Shown piece by piece: positions 1 to 8,354 of a stretch of DNA of 64,000 nt; the first letter of the stretch is position 1; every line of letters begins with the position of its first letter. The notes under the pieces are model-generated. The model had not been told where the DNA came from. It made no database searches and worked only from the letters and a program-made list of their open reading frames with translations. Source of the DNA: Armatimonas rosea (GTDB lineage: Bacteria > Armatimonadota > Armatimonadia > Armatimonadales > Armatimonadaceae); the NCBI RefSeq assembly GCF_014202505.1, contig NZ_JACHGW010000004.1, positions 744,001 through 808,000 of the forward strand, in the 5' to 3' direction. The translations under genes and the position numbers were made by a program.

Positions 1-2189
1 GTGCCCCGGTTGTCCGGCACAGCGTACAGCACGTCCCAGGCCTCTTTGCGCCCCGAGCCGTTCTCCGCATCGGGATCGGTGGGGCGGGCGGCCCAAAAGG
101 CGTGCTCCGCGGCGAGCGGGGCGTAGCGCTCCAGGCACTTTCCCAGGTACCACAGTGAGCGGGGCGGAATCCGCTGCTCCGCGTGCGCTCCCTGCGGCGG
201 GTGGACGCGCCGGGGGCCTTTGCCTGGAGCGACCACCCCCCACTCGCGTCCCTGATCGACCACCATCAGGTTTTTGTAGCCCGCCTCGGACTCCCCGTTG
301 AAGGGAGCCGAGAGCGCGCTGACCAGCCAGTCGGCCAGCTCGGCGAGCTGGGGCGAGAGAAAGCGCTCACGGCCATCGTACTGGCGCAGCAGAAACTCGG
401 TGCGGAGCGACGGGCGCAGAAAGGCCCAGACATACGTCCCCAGGTTCTCCGTCCAGCGCCCCCCCGCTGCGTCCCAGGCCGTAACCGCGGGCCGCGTGTT
501 GAACCGCGTGTTCAGCTCGACACACTTCTCCCACAGGTCCGCCCAGGTCGCGGCCAGCGGGTGCTCGGGGAAGAGAAACGCCATCCCCGGCGGCACGGCC
601 TTGACATCGGCGAGGAAGTTCGGGTGACCACTGAGCATCCCGACCAGCGGCATGAACTCATCGGCGGCATGGACATGGGCCAGCAAGAGAAAGATCGCAG
701 TAAGCCGTCGGCGCTGGCGCACGCTCATCGAAGCGCGACACTGGTTGAATCCCTCGATCCAGCTGGTCACCTGGCGGGTCGGGACGGGGCTAAAATTGAC
801 AATGCTCCGGCCGGGGATCGGCCCGTGCCCCGCCATCTGCCGGGTCCCCGTGACCGGCAGGGTGCAGACAAACGGTGACGCCAGGACACGGCGCTCCAGC
901 TCCGCGGGGTCTGCGGGCGTTGGACTCGCCAAGATCACCGGCGGACGGCGCGCGGTCTCGGGATACTCCAGCACCCAGTCCTTCACGCGATTCAGGTCAA
1001 GGCTGCCGTAGCGGTTCTGCAAAAAGAGCGTGTGCGACGTGAAAGTCAGCGGGACGGCATAGGTCAGCGCATCGGGGTGCGGGACTTTCTGAAAGCACTT
1101 CTCCAGCGCGTGCATCGCCTGCTTGTCCTTGGCATGATCGTAGAAGGCAAGGCAGGTCGAGCGGCTCCCCTTCACCAGTGGCCACTTCCAGAGTAGCTTC
1201 CCCACTTGGTAGTGGAAGCGCACTTGCAGGGTCGGGGCCTCGACTTCGTAGGCGTACTCGTGGTCTTGCCAGCCCTCCACACAGTCGATAAACACCCCCA
1301 AGGCATCGCCCGAGCGCTGGTTCCAGAAGTTGGCCCAGGTCCCCGTCTTGAAGTTCCCCGGTGCCCGCTCGTAGACTCCCAGGCTAAAGGGCAGGCGCCC
1401 CTCGGGCAGGCTGTGCGGCTCAAAGATCCAGGGCGCATCGACCTGCTCCCACGGGTAGTCATCGTAGTTGCGAACCTCGTCCGTGAGGGGAAACGGGTGG
1501 TTCGGTGCCTGCCGGTGCGTGATGCCTAGGCCCGCCCAGTCAAGGACAAGGCTTCCCGTCACCCCCGGCCGCAGCCCCTCCATGTCCTCCTGGAAGCGCA
1601 CAAAATCCAGCCCGCCCTCACACTGCACCCGCGCGACATAGCGACTGCCGCCCTTGGTCTCGTAGGTCAGCGCGTAGGCAAGAAACAGCGGCCCGTCGGC
1701 GACGCGCTTGGCGGTGATACGTGTCACCTTGTCGTTGGCAAAACGCAGGGTCGAGGTACCAAACCACTTTCCCCCGCGCGATACCTGGAGAATCGGGCCA
1801 GGCGCGTCGCCCTGCACCTCCTGGCTCGCCGGGATGCGCACTCGCACCGCCCCCGAGTCCAGAACAATCGTCCGCCCCTCCCGCCGCTCGGTCACCTGCG
1901 CAGGATGCACCACGGGCGCACTTGTTGGCGTCAGTACAAACGCGCGCCGTCCGCCGCTGGGCAGGTCCGAGAAGAAGCTCAGGGTCGCCCGAGTCGCGCC
2001 CGCACGGTCTCTCACGATATCGGAGAGCTGCGCAGGAACCTGCTCTCCCGTCTCGGCACGCACCAGCGCCAAGTGGCGCAGCTCGGCGGGCGAGTCCAAG
2101 ACAAGCGGGTAGTGCAGCAGTGTCCGCGGCCACCAGTAGAACGGATGCTCCAGCGGGTCGTGCAGCACAAAGGTCTTTCGATAACTCAT
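1..2189 (-). CDS. Large uncharacterised protein, C-terminus cut by window edge
   Basis: An uninterrupted frame runs from ATG at 2189 off the left edge, giving 729 codons with no stop. It opens MSYRKTFVLHDPLEHPFYWW. There is no signal peptide or membrane helix, so the product is probably cytoplasmic. Residues 1 to about 330 look beta-rich, with many W, Y and F. The part after about 430 looks helical and includes HAADEFMPLVGMLSGHPNF. The layout (beta domain followed by a helical domain) recalls some polysaccharide lyases and hydrolases, but I see no family motif and do not assign a function. GGAG lies about 11 bases before the ATG. It is transcribed away from the FG-GAP gene at 2436. Confidence 0.8.
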   Translation of the reverse strand, partial: MSYRKTFVLHDPLEHPFYWWPRTLLHYPLVLDSPAELRHLALVRAETGEQVPAQLSDIVRDRAGATRATLSFFSDLPSGGRRAFVLTPTSAPVVHPAQVTERREGRTIVLDSGAVRVRIPASQEVQGDAPGPILQVSRGGKWFGTSTLRFANDKVTRITAKRVADGPLFLAYALTYETKGGSRYVARVQCEGGLDFVRFQEDMEGLRPGVTGSLVLDWAGLGITHRQAPNHPFPLTDEVRNYDDYPWEQVDAPWIFEPHSLPEGRLPFSLGVYERAPGNFKTGTWANFWNQRSGDALGVFIDCVEGWQDHEYAYEVEAPTLQVRFHYQVGKLLWKWPLVKGSRSTCLAFYDHAKDKQAMHALEKCFQKVPHPDALTYAVPLTFTSHTLFLQNRYGSLDLNRVKDWVLEYPETARRPPVILASPTPADPAELERRVLASPFVCTLPVTGTRQMAGHGPIPGRSIVNFSPVPTRQVTSWIEGFNQCRASMSVRQRRRLTAIFLLLAHVHAADEFMPLVGMLSGHPNFLADVKAVPPGMAFLFPEHPLAATWADLWEKCVELNTRFNTRPAVTAWDAAGGRWTENLGTYVWAFLRPSLRTEFLLRQYDGRERFLSPQLAELADWLVSALSAPFNGESEAGYKNLMVVDQGREWGVVAPGKGPRRVHPPQGAHAEQRIPPRSLWYLGKCLERYAPLAAEHAFWAARPTDPDAENGSGRKEAWDVLYAVPDNRG

Positions 2190-2254
2190 CTTAGAACGGC
2201 TCCATTGGTCTATTCCAATTACGGGTTAAATATATACCGATTTTCATAAATCTG

Positions 2255-2392
2255 CCGGGGCCTGAAAGTCCCCATCTCAGCCGCCTTCGGCGAAGCGGGC
2301 CGAGCCCGCGAGGAATTCGGTGCGGCCTCGGGCCGCTTCGCGCGGAGCGCGGCCCAGGCGGGGACTTTCAGGCCCCGACTTTCAGGCCCCGG
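2255..2392. repeat. Palindromic repeat family A, copy 1
   Basis: The outer arms CCTGAAAGTCCCC and GGGGACTTTCAGG are inverted. Inner GC-rich stem segments share the 'gaagcgggccgagcccgcga' core with the copy at 34036-34120. The right arm is partly duplicated (ACTTTCAGGCCCC appears twice). It fills the gap between two divergent genes. Confidence 0.7.
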
Positions 2393-2435
2393 CCATACCA
2401 CCGTCTCTTCCAGCCCAACGTGTTAAAATGCCCCC

Positions 2436-3857
2436 ATGAAATCTTGGCTCACCTCGCTCGTGCTGTTGGCAACCTTGGGGCTCGCCGCCCACGCTCAGCC
2501 ATTTCAAGACAAGACTGCGGCACTCGGGCTCGCACTGGGCAACGACCAGGCGTGCTGGGTGGACCTCGACAACGATGGCTTCACCGATCTCTGCGCCTCA
2601 GGGACGGTGTGGCACAACGAGCAGGGTCAGAGATTCACCAAGCGCGCCGAGGGGGTTGGGCTGGTGGTCGCGGCGGACTTCGACAACGATGGCTTTGCCG
2701 ATCTCTTCTCCTGGAGCCAGCTCAAGCTCTGGCACAACAACGGCGGCAAGAGCTTCACCGAGACGCCCCTTCCCACGCTACCCGCGTGTGTCTCCCGCGG
2801 CGCGTGCTGGGGGGACTTCAATGGCGATGGCTTCGTGGATCTCTTTATCGGCGGCTACGAGGACTGGGACCGGGGGATCACCTACCCCAGCCTGCTCCTG
2901 CTCAACCAGAAGGGCAAGGGCTTCACGCTCGCCTGGCAGGACGCGACCTACCGTGCGCGTGGCGTCACGGCCTGCGACTACGACCGCAGCGGGTCGCTCG
3001 ATATCTATGTCTCCAACTACCGCCTCCAGCCCAACCGGCTCTGGCGCAACGACGGCGCGGCACACTTCACCGATATCGCCCCCGATGTGCAGGCCCTCGC
3101 CACCACGCCAAGCTTCGAGGGCGGCCACTCGATCGGGGCGTGCTGGGGGGACTTCGACAACGACGGTCACTTCGATCTCTTTGCGGGCAACTTCGCCCAT
3201 GTGGATAGTCGCGGCGACCAGCCCAAGAGCCGCTTTCTGCGCAATCTCGGTCCCACGGGCGGCTACCACTTCGACGACAAAGGCGAGTGCGGGGTCTTCT
3301 ACCAGGAGTCCTATGCCAGCCCCGCGGCGGGTGACTTCAACAACGACGGCAACCTAGACTTGATCTTCACGACGGTCTACGGGGTCGCCTCGTTCAGCCG
3401 CCCCAACTTCCCCGTGCTCTACCAGAACCGCGGCAACTTTGTCTTCACCGATGCCACCGCAGCGGCGGGCGTGAGCAACCTACCCCCCACCTACCAAGCC
3501 GCCTGGGCAGACATCGACAACGACGGCGACTTGGACCTCGTCTGCGGCGGCAAGCTCTTTGTCTATCAAGGCTCCCCCAACACCCACTGGCTAGAAGTGC
3601 AGCTTGTCGGCGATGGCAAGCGCGTAAACGCCTCGGCGATTGGGGCACAGGTGCGGCTCACGCTCAAGGACAAGACCCTCACCCGACAAGTGGAAGCAGG
3701 AACCGGCGAGGGCAACCAGAACGACCTCACGCTTCATTTCGGCCTCGGCGCGGGGACGTCCCGTGTCACGCTTGAGATCCTCTGGCCCGATGGAAAAGTG
3801 CAGACCATCAAGCGCGCCAAGCCCGACCAGCGCCTGAGGGTTACCTACCGCAGGTAG
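2436..3857 (+). CDS. Secreted FG-GAP/VCBS repeat protein with ASPIC/UnbV C-terminus (CRTAC1 family)
   Basis: 473 residues. A Sec signal peptide covers residues 1-20 (MKSWLTSLVLLATLGLAAHA). At least seven calcium-binding FG-GAP motifs follow: DLDNDGFTDL, DFDNDGFADL, DFNGDGFVDL, DYDRSGSLDI, DFDNDGHFDL, DFNNDGNLDL and DIDNDGDLDL. These predict a seven-bladed beta-propeller. From about residue 395 comes an ASPIC/UnbV module (GAQVRL, LHFGLG, LEILWPDGK). The family is exported and probably binds ligands or carbohydrate; no enzymatic activity can be assigned. TAAAAT at 2424-2429 lies 6 bases before the ATG, so the transcript is probably leaderless. A distant relative is encoded at 55412. Confidence 0.9.
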   Translation: MKSWLTSLVLLATLGLAAHAQPFQDKTAALGLALGNDQACWVDLDNDGFTDLCASGTVWHNEQGQRFTKRAEGVGLVVAADFDNDGFADLFSWSQLKLWHNNGGKSFTETPLPTLPACVSRGACWGDFNGDGFVDLFIGGYEDWDRGITYPSLLLLNQKGKGFTLAWQDATYRARGVTACDYDRSGSLDIYVSNYRLQPNRLWRNDGAAHFTDIAPDVQALATTPSFEGGHSIGACWGDFDNDGHFDLFAGNFAHVDSRGDQPKSRFLRNLGPTGGYHFDDKGECGVFYQESYASPAAGDFNNDGNLDLIFTTVYGVASFSRPNFPVLYQNRGNFVFTDATAAAGVSNLPPTYQAAWADIDNDGDLDLVCGGKLFVYQGSPNTHWLEVQLVGDGKRVNASAIGAQVRLTLKDKTLTRQVEAGTGEGNQNDLTLHFGLGAGTSRVTLEILWPDGKVQTIKRAKPDQRLRVTYRR

Positions 3858-3912
3858 CGAGGGAGCCCGGATACTCGTTGTCCGGGCCAATGGAAACGCG
3901 TATACTGCGGCC

Positions 3913-4386
3913 ATGCGCAACGCAGACAAAAAGACTCAGGCAGTGGAGCGTGCCTTCGCGGCAGAGCTCCAGAAGCATGTCGAACGCGACGATCTCACGG
4001 CTCTGTTGACGTTCTTCGCCGCGTCCCTTGCTGCGGAGCGCTCGGAGCAGTTTCGACGTTTCTGGACAAAAGTACTCGCCCTCCTTGGCTTAGCCCTTCT
4101 CTTCGCCCTGTTTAGCGACTTCTCATTTAAAGACAGCCTTGAGCAAGCGATAGCCTTTGCGCTTATCCCCGCTCTCGGGCTCTACACGGTCACGCGCCCC
4201 AATAGCACGCCGCGTTACCCGCTCCTTCTGAAAGCCGCCACCAACATCCTTCTTGTCCCGCGTAGCTACACCCCAGAGCAAAAGAAGCGCATTGTCCAGA
4301 TCGCGCAAGCAGTCTCGGGCCCGGAGACCGACGCCGCGGCGCTGCTCCGGGAGACATGTACGAAAGTACTCCAGCGCAGTGCCTGA
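3913..4386 (+). CDS. Small membrane protein, paralogue of 5015-5449
   Basis: 157 residues: a charged N-terminal helix, a hydrophobic double segment at about 55-97 (VLALLGLALLFALF and IAFALIPALGLYTV), then a cytoplasmic tail with SYTPEQKKRIVQIAQA. The product at 5015-5449 has the same plan and shares (S/T)YTPEQ near the C-terminus and the pattern D(D/T)xxLLxF near the N-terminus. The function is unknown. TATACT at 3901-3906 lies 6 bases before the ATG (leaderless). The next gene overlaps its 3' end, so the three genes 3913-5449 form a unit. Confidence 0.8.
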   Translation: MRNADKKTQAVERAFAAELQKHVERDDLTALLTFFAASLAAERSEQFRRFWTKVLALLGLALLFALFSDFSFKDSLEQAIAFALIPALGLYTVTRPNSTPRYPLLLKAATNILLVPRSYTPEQKKRIVQIAQAVSGPETDAAALLRETCTKVLQRSA

Positions 4387-5005
4387 GTCCCCTTCCGTTC
4401 TCTTCGACAAGACCGCTCCCACCGACCAGCGCTGGAAGGCGATGTATGAGCTGGCGGCCGCAAAAAAAGCGCTGCGAGCACAGGCGCACCGGACATTGCT
4501 TCAGATTGCCTTCGACCAGACAGAGACCATCGAGGTTCGTCATATTGCCCTTTGCAGCCTGGCAAACTCCCGAGGTCGTCAGCGCCTAACGTATCATCTC
4601 CTACCACTGATTCTTGACAAAGACGCCCCCTGGGAGCTGCGTGCCGAAGCGGCGCATGTGCTGGGAATGGCATCGGAGCACCGCCCGTTTGCAATCCGTG
4701 CCCTCATGAGCGCCTGGAAGACCGCTCCACCGAGAGTGCGGGTCTATATCGCCTATGCCTTGGCCTGTCATGGTGGTCAGAGAGCCATCCCCATCCTACG
4801 AGAGAGCATTCACGACTTCACCCCGGCCCATGACTTGCCCTGGACACTGGCGCAGGAGTGCCGGTGGGCGATTCTCTGTTGCCGTGGTGCAAGCTGGTGC
4901 GTCGAAGGGCCGGAAGACCCGGTGCTCCTCAGCCCGGAGTGGGAGCAGCGGACACAGTACTTGCGCGCCAAGGGCCGCCGCGTCTTTCCCCGAAACTGCC
5001 GATAG
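4379..5005 (+). CDS. HEAT-like alpha-helical repeat protein
   Basis: About 208 residues if GTG at 4379 is the start. That codon overlaps the stop of the upstream gene by 8 bases, suggesting translational coupling. The frame stays open upstream to an ATG at 4253, but that segment is Arg/Ser-rich and looks like an out-of-frame shadow of the upstream gene. The body has paired helices such as LLQIAFDQTETIEVRHIAL, WELRAEAAHVLGMA and RVRVYIAYALACHGGQRAI, typical of HEAT repeats that scaffold protein contacts. It sits between two paralogous membrane proteins, so it may be their cytoplasmic partner (inference). Confidence 0.7.
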   Translation: MPESPSVLFDKTAPTDQRWKAMYELAAAKKALRAQAHRTLLQIAFDQTETIEVRHIALCSLANSRGRQRLTYHLLPLILDKDAPWELRAEAAHVLGMASEHRPFAIRALMSAWKTAPPRVRVYIAYALACHGGQRAIPILRESIHDFTPAHDLPWTLAQECRWAILCCRGASWCVEGPEDPVLLSPEWEQRTQYLRAKGRRVFPRNCR

Positions 5006-5014
5006 AATAGAGCC

Positions 5015-5449
5015 ATGCGAGACAAAGACGAAGAGATCAAAGCGATTCAGGAGGCGTTCCGCACCGAGTTTCGGGAGCGCCAGGAAAAAGAAGACACCAC
5101 CGGGCTCCTGCTCTTTCTGACACAGGCCCTCGAGGCCGACACCGCTGCCTACCAGAAGCGCTTCAAAGAGAGCGCCCTCGCCATGGCCGGTCTGGTCGTC
5201 CTGCTCGTGCAGTTCCGCGAGACACAGTACGAGCAAATCGCCTTTGTTCTGGTGCCCCTTGGCCTTGCCTACGCCGCGAGCCGGGTGAGCTCCGCCAAGC
5301 GCCCCGCCATTGTCGAGGCGATTGTCGAGACGCTCCAAGCGCCTGCCACCTACACCCCTGAGCAGCAAGGGCTGATTCGGCGAATCGCCGCGGCAGGCTT
5401 TCGGGGCGAGCGCAAGCTCAAGACCGTCTGCCAAGCTGCCGGGCATTGA
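5015..5449 (+). CDS. Small membrane protein, paralogue of 3913-4386
   Basis: 144 residues: a charged N-terminal helix (MRDKDEEIKAIQEAF), hydrophobic stretches ALAMAGLVVLLVQF and IAFVLVPLGLAYAA, and a C-terminal TYTPEQQGLIRRIAAAG segment matching the paralogue. TAGAAT at 5003-5008 lies 6 bases before the ATG, so it may be transcribed independently as a leaderless mRNA even though it follows the HEAT gene by 9 bases. Its last residues and stop (AGH-TGA) lie in the left arm of a palindromic repeat. The function is not known. Confidence 0.75.
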   Translation: MRDKDEEIKAIQEAFRTEFRERQEKEDTTGLLLFLTQALEADTAAYQKRFKESALAMAGLVVLLVQFRETQYEQIAFVLVPLGLAYAASRVSSAKRPAIVEAIVETLQAPATYTPEQQGLIRRIAAAGFRGERKLKTVCQAAGH

Positions 5450-5560
5450 AATACCCGGCAGGAGGGAAGGGAGCGCCCCGGGGGCGCAGAGGGTCTTTGA
5501 AATTTGCGTGTCCTCGGGACGCTCCCTCCCTTGCTGCCGGGTATTTCAATGCCCGGGATG
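5437..5560. repeat. Palindromic repeat family F, copy 1
   Basis: The arms gccgggcattgaaataccc and its reverse complement enclose a second inverted pair (gaagggagcgcccc / gggacgctccctcc). Genes converge on it from both sides and each stops inside an arm, at 5447-5449 on plus and 5546-5548 on minus. A related element is at 60791-60906. It probably folds as a strong bidirectional terminator-like hairpin. Confidence 0.75.
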
Positions 5561-8137
5561 CAGGTTATGCCAGAGGATGCGGTTGAGGGTCGCAAAGTCC
5601 GCGGCATCGGGCTGGCTCCAGTCGAGCGAGGCGGAGAGATCGTACCACTTCTTCTCGGAGGCGGAGAGCGCGGCGCGGGGCGTGTTCATCTCGCCCAGCT
5701 TGGTGCGGTTGGGGACGGCGGTAAAGGCCGAGAAGTTGGGCGTGTCGGTGAAGCAGGCAGCCATGGGCGGCGTGTTGGCATCGAACTTGTTCATTGGGTC
5801 TAGCCCCAGCATCTTCTCGATGGTGGAGAGCATGGTCACCGTGGTGTAGAAGTTCGAGTCCACAAAGCCGCGCTTGACATAGGGCGAGTAGCACGCAAAG
5901 ACCGTCCGGTGTCCATCGACATGGTCCGGCCCCGCCTGGGCATCGTCCTCGATCACAAAGATCGCGGTGTTCTTCCACTGCGGCGACTTGCTCACGGCCT
6001 CCACAATCCGCCCCAGCGCGAGGTCGTTATCGGCGACCATGCTCTTGGGCTTGGGGTACTCGGCGGAGAGCCCTTCCGTGTGGTCGGAGGGCAGCGACAT
6101 CACCATCAGGTTGGGCACGGTATCGGCCTTACTGAACTTTTGGTACTCCTCGATAAAGATATCCGCCTTGACCTGATCGCTCTGGAGAAGCGGCCAGTAG
6201 AGGTAGTTCGGGTGCGCCAGCTTCTTGACATTATGCACCTTAGGCACGGACTTATATGTGAACTTGTCTGTCCCGCGCGCCTGCCAGACCTCCAGCCAGT
6301 CCTTGGGCTTGGGCGAGATAATATTGCTGCTATCGTCGCAGAACTCCCCATAGATACGCACCGACTTCTTCTTCTTCAGCGCCGCGTCCCAGAGCGCCCC
6401 CGCCGACGAGATCCCCATGGGGTCATCGCCGTCATCGGGGTAGGTGCGGTAGCCGGTGTACATGTGCTCTAAGTAGTCGTTGGCCATCGCGGTGTCGGTC
6501 CACTGGTGGCCATCGGCGGAGTTGGTGCCGCTGACATAGCCATTGTCAAAGAGGGTGAAGCTCCGGGCGAGCGCGTGGTGGTTGGGGGTCACCTCCTCGC
6601 CCAGCCCACAGAGTGAAACCTCCCCATTCCCCTCCTTCATGTCGCCGAACACTTCGTCGTAGGTGCGGTTCTCTTTGATGATGTAGAGGACGTGCTTAAT
6701 CTCGCCATTGAAGACCTTGAGCTTGGGCGTCGCGCGGGGCGCGTCCCAGCTATTGAGCTGCGCCACCCGCGCCGTCGCCGCCTTCAGGTCGGTGCTCCGG
6801 TCGATCACCGAGATGCTCCCCTGAAAGTCGTGGGCATTGCCCGCCTGCCCCAGCACCGTGCGCCGCACCGAGCCATTGCCCTTGGTATTGAGGGCAAAAA
6901 TCTTCCCCGCCCCCACGGGAGCAAGCGCCATGGGGTAGTAGCCTGCGGGACGGTAGCCCAGCACTTTACCGGTCGCCGCATCCACCTCCGCAATCGCATT
7001 GTCCCCGCCACAGGCAACCAGGAGGATTTGTGCCATCTCTCCGCCTTCGTGGAACTCAGGCACCTCTCTTCCCCTGATGGCTCGTGCCTCGCCGGGAAGA
7101 GAGGCAGTCTCATGCCCTTCTTCCCGCGACGAAGGAGCAACAGGGGAAGAGGGGAAGCGCTCTAAGGCGCGGGGAGATGGCTCAGTGGAGATGGGACGTC
7201 TAACCATCGCCAGTGCCCCCGGCATCGCGCCGAGTAGCCGATTCTTTCCCCAGGTCAGCGGCCACGTGGCCGCGACACGCTTCTGCGCCAAGTCAATCAC
7301 ACTGATGCTGTCGCTGGCGGCGTTGGCGACAAAGGCGCGGTTGCCATCGAGAAGGAGCGCGGTCGGGTGCAGGCCAACGGGAACGTGAGTAGTGCTAGCG
7401 CCGTCGCGTGCGAGGATGCTCACGCTGCCCGTGGCGGTAAAGCCGCGCGGGTCGCTGACGAGCCAGGCTCCGTTGGACTCGGCACGCTCGCCGTTCTCCA
7501 GCTCGTCCTCGTCGGTGACGGGCCGCCCGCCCCAGTTGGTCGCAAGCACGGTCTTTTCATCGGTGGAGAGCGCGACGGCAAACGGGAGCTTCTGGGTGGG
7601 GAGGGTGCGGACGACCTTCCCACTCAAAACCTCGACCTCGGCGATGCTGTCGCGGTCCATCAAGGCCACAAAGAGCGTCTTACCGTCACGCGTCAGGCAC
7701 AGTCCGGTCGGGCGCGGGTTGTCCTTGCCGGCAAACTCCAGCTTCCGCCCCGCCGTCAGCTTTCCGTTTTCAAAGAGGCACTCCTGCACGATCCCATTGC
7801 TCACACTGGCAAAAAGCCGCGTCCCATCAGGTGTCCAGACCAGCCCATGGGCACCCGCGCCCGCGCCAAGCGGCACGTCGGTGCCGGGAATCCCCCCGCT
7901 CTCGATCGCCAGAAAGACCTTGTTCTGCCCCAGCACCGCCAGGGTCTTGCCATCGGGATGGAGCGCGATATCCACCGGGCGCCCATCGAAAGCGATCGTC
8001 CCCGCCTGGATCACCTGCCCCGACGAGACCTGGAACGTGCCATCGGGTTGCTTGCCCATCTTGCGGGTCTGGGTGGCCTGGAGCGTGAAGCCAACGGTGG
8101 CAAGGCCAAGCACGGTGGCGAGGAGAGCTTTCTTCAT
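5546..8137 (-). CDS. YncE-type beta-propeller / alkaline phosphatase-family phosphoesterase
   Basis: 863 residues with a signal peptide at 1-21. A YVTN/YncE-like seven-bladed propeller (about 45-460) has blades such as RPVDIALHPDGKTLAVLG and RPTGLCLTRDGKTLFVA. A PF04185-type phosphoesterase domain (about 475-850) includes IKHVLYIIKENRTYDEVFG, DNGYVSGTNSADGHQW, MSLPSDHTEG and FVIEDDAQAGPDHVDGHR. The product is probably exported and hydrolyses a phosphoester; its substrate is unknown. Residues about 318-368 come from a copy of repeat family D and interrupt the propeller in frame. The stop codon lies in repeat F. TAAAAT (plus-strand 8144-8149) is 6 bases before the ATG. Confidence 0.9.
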   Translation of the reverse strand: MKKALLATVLGLATVGFTLQATQTRKMGKQPDGTFQVSSGQVIQAGTIAFDGRPVDIALHPDGKTLAVLGQNKVFLAIESGGIPGTDVPLGAGAGAHGLVWTPDGTRLFASVSNGIVQECLFENGKLTAGRKLEFAGKDNPRPTGLCLTRDGKTLFVALMDRDSIAEVEVLSGKVVRTLPTQKLPFAVALSTDEKTVLATNWGGRPVTDEDELENGERAESNGAWLVSDPRGFTATGSVSILARDGASTTHVPVGLHPTALLLDGNRAFVANAASDSISVIDLAQKRVAATWPLTWGKNRLLGAMPGALAMVRRPISTEPSPRALERFPSSPVAPSSREEGHETASLPGEARAIRGREVPEFHEGGEMAQILLVACGGDNAIAEVDAATGKVLGYRPAGYYPMALAPVGAGKIFALNTKGNGSVRRTVLGQAGNAHDFQGSISVIDRSTDLKAATARVAQLNSWDAPRATPKLKVFNGEIKHVLYIIKENRTYDEVFGDMKEGNGEVSLCGLGEEVTPNHHALARSFTLFDNGYVSGTNSADGHQWTDTAMANDYLEHMYTGYRTYPDDGDDPMGISSAGALWDAALKKKKSVRIYGEFCDDSSNIISPKPKDWLEVWQARGTDKFTYKSVPKVHNVKKLAHPNYLYWPLLQSDQVKADIFIEEYQKFSKADTVPNLMVMSLPSDHTEGLSAEYPKPKSMVADNDLALGRIVEAVSKSPQWKNTAIFVIEDDAQAGPDHVDGHRTVFACYSPYVKRGFVDSNFYTTVTMLSTIEKMLGLDPMNKFDANTPPMAACFTDTPNFSAFTAVPNRTKLGEMNTPRAALSASEKKWYDLSASLDWSQPDAADFATLNRILWHNLHPGH
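7034..7185. repeat. Palindromic repeat family D, copy 1, inside a coding sequence
   Basis: The segment begins gccatctctccg and ends ggggagatgg. Inside it are cctctcttcccct paired with gaagagaggc, and cttcccgcgacgaaggagca followed by aggggaagaggg. The same blocks in the same order occur in the intergenic copy at 58092-58260. Here it lies wholly within the phosphoesterase gene and stays in frame (residues about 318-368). Confidence 0.8.
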
Positions 8138-8188
8138 GGAGCGATTTTACCTGCACCGAAAAAATAAATGTTAAGACTCTAAATTTTG

Positions 8189-8352
8189 GATCGCCCCCGT
8201 TGAAGGGGGGTGTCTTGCTGTCCTCGTGCCTCGGACACAAAGGGCTCCGCCCATAATTCAGTATGGCCGGAACGGCCTTTGTAGCGCGTAGCGCTCTCCA
8301 GTCCGGCCGTTCCAATCGGCCGGAGCTCCCGTCCCGCCGCTCCAACCGGCGG
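8189..8352. repeat. Palindromic repeat family B, copy 1
   Basis: It starts gatcgcccccgttgaaggggg and continues with tcttgctgtcctcgtgcctc and ggacacaaagg, a block shared with copies at 22331, 26041 and 53279. Several inner palindromes (ggccggaacggcc, gtccggccgttcc, ccaatcggcc) follow. It fills the gap between the DUF1501 and phosphoesterase genes and may terminate or process their transcript. Confidence 0.8.
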
Positions 8353-8354
8353 GG

